Below are positions 63,976 through 64,000 of a DNA stretch of 64,000 bases, in pieces. The stretch lies in the NCBI RefSeq assembly GCF_010983895.1, contig NZ_CP048836.1, positions 992,001 through 1,056,000 of the forward strand, in the 5' to 3' direction. The notes below the pieces were generated by a model that searched no databases, had not been told where the DNA came from, and was given only the letters and a program-made list of their open reading frames with translations. Source of the DNA: Nitrogeniibacter mangrovi (lineage in GTDB: Bacteria > Pseudomonadota > Gammaproteobacteria > Burkholderiales > Rhodocyclaceae). The stretch's first letter is position 1. Every line of letters starts with the position of its first letter. A program made the position numbers and the translations under genes.

Positions 63976-64000
63976 CCGGCGGCCACGAACACACCCTGCT
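63972..64000 (+). CDS. murG: Lipid II synthase, 5' end only
   Basis: Only 29 bases are in the window, starting ATG 63972 and overlapping ftsW by 4 nt. The encoded start [10 protein letters not shown] is consistent with MurG, the UDP-GlcNAc transferase that converts lipid I to lipid II and always follows ftsW in this cluster. Identity rests on gene order. Confidence 0.7.

Overview
The window is a GC-rich (roughly 60-65% by eye) bacterial chromosome segment. Gene content points to a betaproteobacterium, most likely Rhodocyclales (an Azoarcus/Thauera/Zoogloea-like lineage). The clues are an accB-accC-prmA-DUF3426 run, rsmI divergent from yraN-diaA-dolP, rnpB directly upstream of mraZ, and a standard mraZ-to-murG dcw cluster. 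The taxonomic call is inference; no 16S rRNA or other marker is present.

Region 1 (1-32049) is one long, tightly packed plus-strand surface-polysaccharide operon, with many 1-11 nt overlaps of ATGA, GTGA or TTGA type. It begins inside pseF and carries pseudaminic acid genes (pseF', pseG, pseI, pseH) interleaved with a class III aminotransferase, a methyltransferase, an epimerase, a phosphoesterase and an ATP-grasp enzyme. From 9.4 to 17.5 kb follows an unusual set: lactonase, 2-hydroxyacid dehydrogenase, epimerases, FkbM methyltransferase, HAD phosphatase, HpaI-type aldolase, acyltransferase and KdsB-like CMP-transferase. I read it as a possible pathway to an unrecognised CMP-activated ulosonic acid. 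Glycosyltransferases, a polymerase-like membrane protein, an apparent flippase-polymerase fusion, a UDP-L-FucNAc module (wbuB-, fnlB-, fnlA-, fnlC-like) and a QuiNAc-type 4-reductase plus initiating phosphoglycosyltransferase complete the operon. A wbpM-type dehydratase (32260-34133) follows behind its own promoter.

Region 2 (34-39.8 kb) holds apaH, an ornithine-lipid pair (olsB, olsA), a divergent GT4 glycosyltransferase, a PfkB kinase, a glycine-zipper lipoprotein and dgkA. The olsB/GT4 intergenic region carries two oppositely oriented sets of 11-bp-spaced GTCAC repeats that look like Pho boxes. This suggests a phosphate-starvation lipid-remodelling switch.

Region 3 (39.8-52.9 kb) is housekeeping: a DUF3426 zinc-ribbon protein with a giant Glu-Pro repeat, prmA, accC, accB, aroQ, a TlpA-like thioredoxin, mpl, dolP, diaA, yraN, rsmI, pyrC and two small genes. 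Region 4 (52.9-64 kb) is rnpB, then the mraZ promoter with MraZ boxes, and the dcw cluster mraZ-rsmH-ftsL-ftsI-murE-murF-mraY-murD-ftsW-murG'. A repetitive element sits between rsmH and ftsL.

A recurrent technical signal runs through the window: nine reading-frame breaks, each repaired by adding one base to a G or C homopolymer, including in essential mraY and murD. They look like homopolymer undercalls in the assembly. I therefore annotate those genes as single CDSs with the break noted.
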